This document shows, piece after piece, positions 7,487 to 10,565 of a stretch of DNA of 10,565 nt (the stretch's first letter is position 1; every line of letters begins with the position of its first letter). Made by a program: the position numbers and the translations under genes. The DNA is taken from NCBI GenBank assembly GCA_001311585.1, contig BBBN01000038.1:1-10565 (forward strand), written 5' to 3'. Under the pieces are notes generated by a model. That model was not told the origin of the DNA. It worked only from the letters and a program-made list of their open reading frames with translations, and ran no database searches. The stretch is from Thermus sp. JCM 17653. GTDB lineage: Bacteria; Deinococcota; Deinococci; Deinococcales; Thermaceae.

Positions 7487-7814
7487 ATGCGTCGCTGGCA
7501 GGACTGGGCCAACCTGATCCTGGGCCTTTGGCTGGTTCTCTCGCCGTGGCTCCTGGGCTTCAGCAACACCCCGGCCGCTGTGGAACGCCCTCGTCATCGG
7601 GGTGGTGGTGGGGCTCATGGCCCTCCTGCACCTCCGGGATGGCCCCATGTGGGAGGAGTGGGTCAACGTGGTCCTGGGCGTTTGGCTCATCCTCTCCCCC
7701 TGGATCCTGGGGTTTAGCGGGATGGTCAACGCCATGTGGAACGCGGTGATCGTGGGCCTTCTGGTAGGGGTCCTGGCCCTAAGCGTCACCCGGGAGAGGC
7801 CCAAGGCCGCTTAA
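7487..7814 (+). CDS. SPW-repeat membrane protein, one frameshift
   Basis: Small inner-membrane protein of about 109 residues built of two copies of the SPW repeat (Pfam SPW family). Copy one reads WQDWANLILGLWLVLSPWLL followed by GFSNTPAA. Copy two reads WEEWVNVVLGVWLILSPWIL followed by GFSGMVNAM. Each is followed by a WNA-x-[VI]-[IV]-G helix, making four membrane segments. The function of the family is unknown. Near 7576-7580 the frame changes by a net -2 (or +1). If the lost bases are 'ca', the first copy becomes PAAMWNALVIG, which aligns without gaps to the second. The C-terminus is short and basic (VTRERPKAA). The stop at 7812-7814 is followed by inverted repeats. It may be monocistronic. 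Confidence 0.8.
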
Positions 7815-7817
7815 ATA

Positions 7818-9507
<1,690 letters not shown>

Positions 9508-9508
9508 C

Positions 9509-9676
9509 GTGCGGTACCATGAGGCCATGGTGAAGGCCGAGGAAGCCCTGGCGGAGCTTCTCAACCGGGTGCGGGTGCGCCCCCCGCAAAAGGCCCGCAG
9601 GAAGCGTCCCAAGCCGGTGCTCCTGAAGGGAGAAACGCCCCCTCTCCATGAACTCCTCACCCAGGAACGGCGCTAA
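9509..9676 (+). CDS. Short antitoxin-like protein between pyrB and the PIN gene
   Basis: This 55-residue basic protein starts at GTG 9509 one base after the pyrB stop, behind a good ribosome binding site. It opens with an amphipathic helix (HEAMVKAEEALAELLNRV). A Lys/Arg-rich linker follows (RPPQKARRKRPKP), then the tail [19 protein letters not shown]. That tail resembles the C-terminal toxin-binding segment of Phd/VapB-type antitoxins (pattern G-x-[GT]-P-[SP]-[LV]-x-E-[LM]-[LI]-x-E-x-R). No complete DNA-binding domain is visible, so if it is an antitoxin it is a minimal one. It overlaps the following PIN gene by 29 bases. I assign the antitoxin role from context and tail pattern only. In position this corresponds to the start of the 'bbc' region of Thermus strain ZO5. 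Confidence 0.6.
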   Translation: MRYHEAMVKAEEALAELLNRVRVRPPQKARRKRPKPVLLKGETPPLHELLTQERR

Positions 9677-10115
9677 GGTCTTCTTCGCCGACGCCAGCGC
9701 TCTCCTCTACCTCGTGGTGGACCACCCTGGCGAGCCCTTCGCCTGGGTTCGGGGCCTCCTCCGGGAGGCCCCCCTGGCGGCCTGCGACCTCTTCCTTCCA
9801 GAAGCCGTGGCCGCCCTAAGAGGGCGCCGGGACGGGGGCCACCTGAGCCCGAGGGGCTTTCGGAAGGCGGTGCGGTCTCTGGAAGAGCTGCTGCCGAGCC
9901 TTTACCTCGTGGAAAGCGGCCTGGCCCTGATGCAGGCGGCAAGCCTCCTTGCCCGCGAGTATCCCCTGCGGGGAGCGGACGCCGTCCACCTGGCGGCGGC
10001 CATGGCCCTTTTTCGCCAGGTTGCGGGGGTGTTCTTGACCCTGGACCGCAGGCAATACCGGGTGGCCAAGGCTCTGGTGCCCACCTACCCGGTGCCCGAA
10101 CTGGAGGAAGCATGA
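9648..10115 (+). CDS. PIN-domain (VapC-like) protein inserted in the pyr operon
   Basis: This intact 155-residue protein has the PIN nuclease fold. The four acidic metal ligands expected of VapC-type RNases are visible: Asp15 ([11 protein letters not shown]), Glu50 ([10 protein letters not shown]), Asp109 ([15 protein letters not shown]) and Asp131 ([16 protein letters not shown]). PIN proteins of this kind cleave RNA and usually pair with an antitoxin encoded just upstream, which fits the small overlapping ORF. The unusual point is its place: cotranscribed between pyrB and pyrC, with its stop overlapping the pyrC start (ATGA). This is the position of the uncharacterised 'bbc' gene reported for Thermus ZO5. 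It could be a toxin, a housekeeping RNase acting on pyr mRNA, or a structural part of an ATCase-DHOase assembly. Codon usage matches its neighbours, so I see no sign of recent transfer. Confidence 0.8.
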   Translation: MNSSPRNGAKVFFADASALLYLVVDHPGEPFAWVRGLLREAPLAACDLFLPEAVAALRGRRDGGHLSPRGFRKAVRSLEELLPSLYLVESGLALMQAASLLAREYPLRGADAVHLAAAMALFRQVAGVFLTLDRRQYRVAKALVPTYPVPELEEA

Positions 10116-10565
10116 TCCTGATCCGAAACGTACGGCTCGTGGACGCTATGGGGGAACGCGGCCCCCTGGACGTCCTCATCGGCGAGGGGAGGATCCTCTC
10201 CCTGGAAGGAGGCGAGGCCCAACGGGTGGTGGACGGCACAGGGTGCTTCCTCGCCCCGGGCTTCTTGGACCTCCACGCCCACCTGCGCGAGCCCGGGGAG
10301 GAGGTGAAGGAGGACCTCTTCTCGGGGCTTCTGGCCGCGGCGCGGGGCGGGTACACCGACCTCGTCTCCATGCCCAACACCAAGCCCCCCGTGGACACCC
10401 CGGAGGCGGTGCGGGCCCTGAAGGAAAAGGCCAAGGCCTTGGGCCTCGCAAGGCTCCACCCCGCGGCCGCCCTCACCCTGGGGCAGGAGGGGAAACACCT
10501 CGCCCCGGCGGGGCTTTTGAAGGAAGCGGGGCCCCTCCTCACCGACGACGGCCGCCACCAACGAG
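10112..10565 (+). CDS. pyrC: Dihydroorotase, N-terminal part (cut by the window end), one frameshift near the edge
   Basis: This zinc amidohydrolase closes carbamoyl-aspartate to dihydroorotate, the step after PyrB. The first 150 residues are present. A beta-rich N-terminal subdomain ([20 protein letters not shown], with [15 protein letters not shown] and [17 protein letters not shown]) leads to the metal-binding HxH at His55 and His57 and to Arg59. Substrate-contact residues follow in [12 protein letters not shown] (Asn89). Near the edge the family motif TDDGRTNE is disturbed: the sequence has one extra C at 10555-10556, so the true frame continues TNE rather than HQR. The full protein should be about 425 residues. 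The ATG overlaps the stop of the PIN gene (ATGA), so translation of pyrC should be coupled to that gene. Confidence 0.9.
   Translation, partial: MILIRNVRLVDAMGERGPLDVLIGEGRILSLEGGEAQRVVDGTGCFLAPGFLDLHAHLREPGEEVKEDLFSGLLAAARGGYTDLVSMPNTKPPVDTPEAVRALKEKAKALGLARLHPAAALTLGQEGKHLAPAGLLKEAGPLLTDDGRHQR

Noticed and set aside
9673..10542. A 289-codon minus-strand frame opposite the PIN gene and pyrC.
   Set aside because: It is composed mainly of Arg, Pro and Gly, as the antisense shadow of GC-rich coding DNA is, and it covers clear PIN and dihydroorotase sequence on the other strand.

Overview
The window is extremely GC-rich, with G/C in nearly every third codon position. Its proteins read as those of the genus Thermus, close to T. 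thermophilus by my recollection of the families. Every gene I can support is on the + strand and the genes are packed tightly (ATGA stop/start overlaps, gaps of 0-50 bases). This looks like ordinary core chromosome rather than a mobile or accessory island. I see no tRNA, rRNA, IS element, CRISPR array or integration site.

Layout: (1) 3-266, the C-terminal end of an unidentified membrane-anchored protein. (2) 274-699, a GNAT-fold protein (DUF1999-like), followed by 707-916, a small HMA-like protein lacking the metal-binding cysteines. (3) 926-2077, a glutaryl-CoA dehydrogenase-like flavoenzyme. (4) 2081-2958, holA, the DNA polymerase III delta subunit. (5) 2990-5684, a tldD-tldE pair encoding the TldD/TldE protease, behind a good promoter. 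(6) 5735-6673, a D-2-hydroxyacid dehydrogenase of the glyoxylate reductase type. (7) 6678-7423, a TSUP-family permease, and 7487-7814, an SPW-repeat membrane protein. (8) 7908-10565, the pyrimidine operon: promoter, PyrR-binding leader with an intrinsic terminator, pyrR, pyrB, a 55-residue antitoxin-like ORF, a PIN-domain protein, then pyrC running off the window end.

Two themes stand out. First, nearly every longer gene is broken by single-base indels, almost all losses of one G or C from a short run. I count 19 between 926 and 10556. The genes read as complete family members once these are repaired, so I treat them as probable sequence errors and give repaired lengths. Second, the pyr operon carries a PIN-domain RNase-like gene with a small antitoxin-like partner between pyrB and pyrC, and a leader with a clear PyrR-binding motif but no obvious antiterminator. 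The position matches the unexplained 'bbc' gene and the proposed ribosome-dependent attenuation that I recall being published for Thermus strain ZO5. This is the most interesting part of the window.

Several gene starts share one design: a TAnnnT -10 box, often overlapping the previous gene's stop codon, then about 6 bases, then ATG. This implies leaderless mRNAs.
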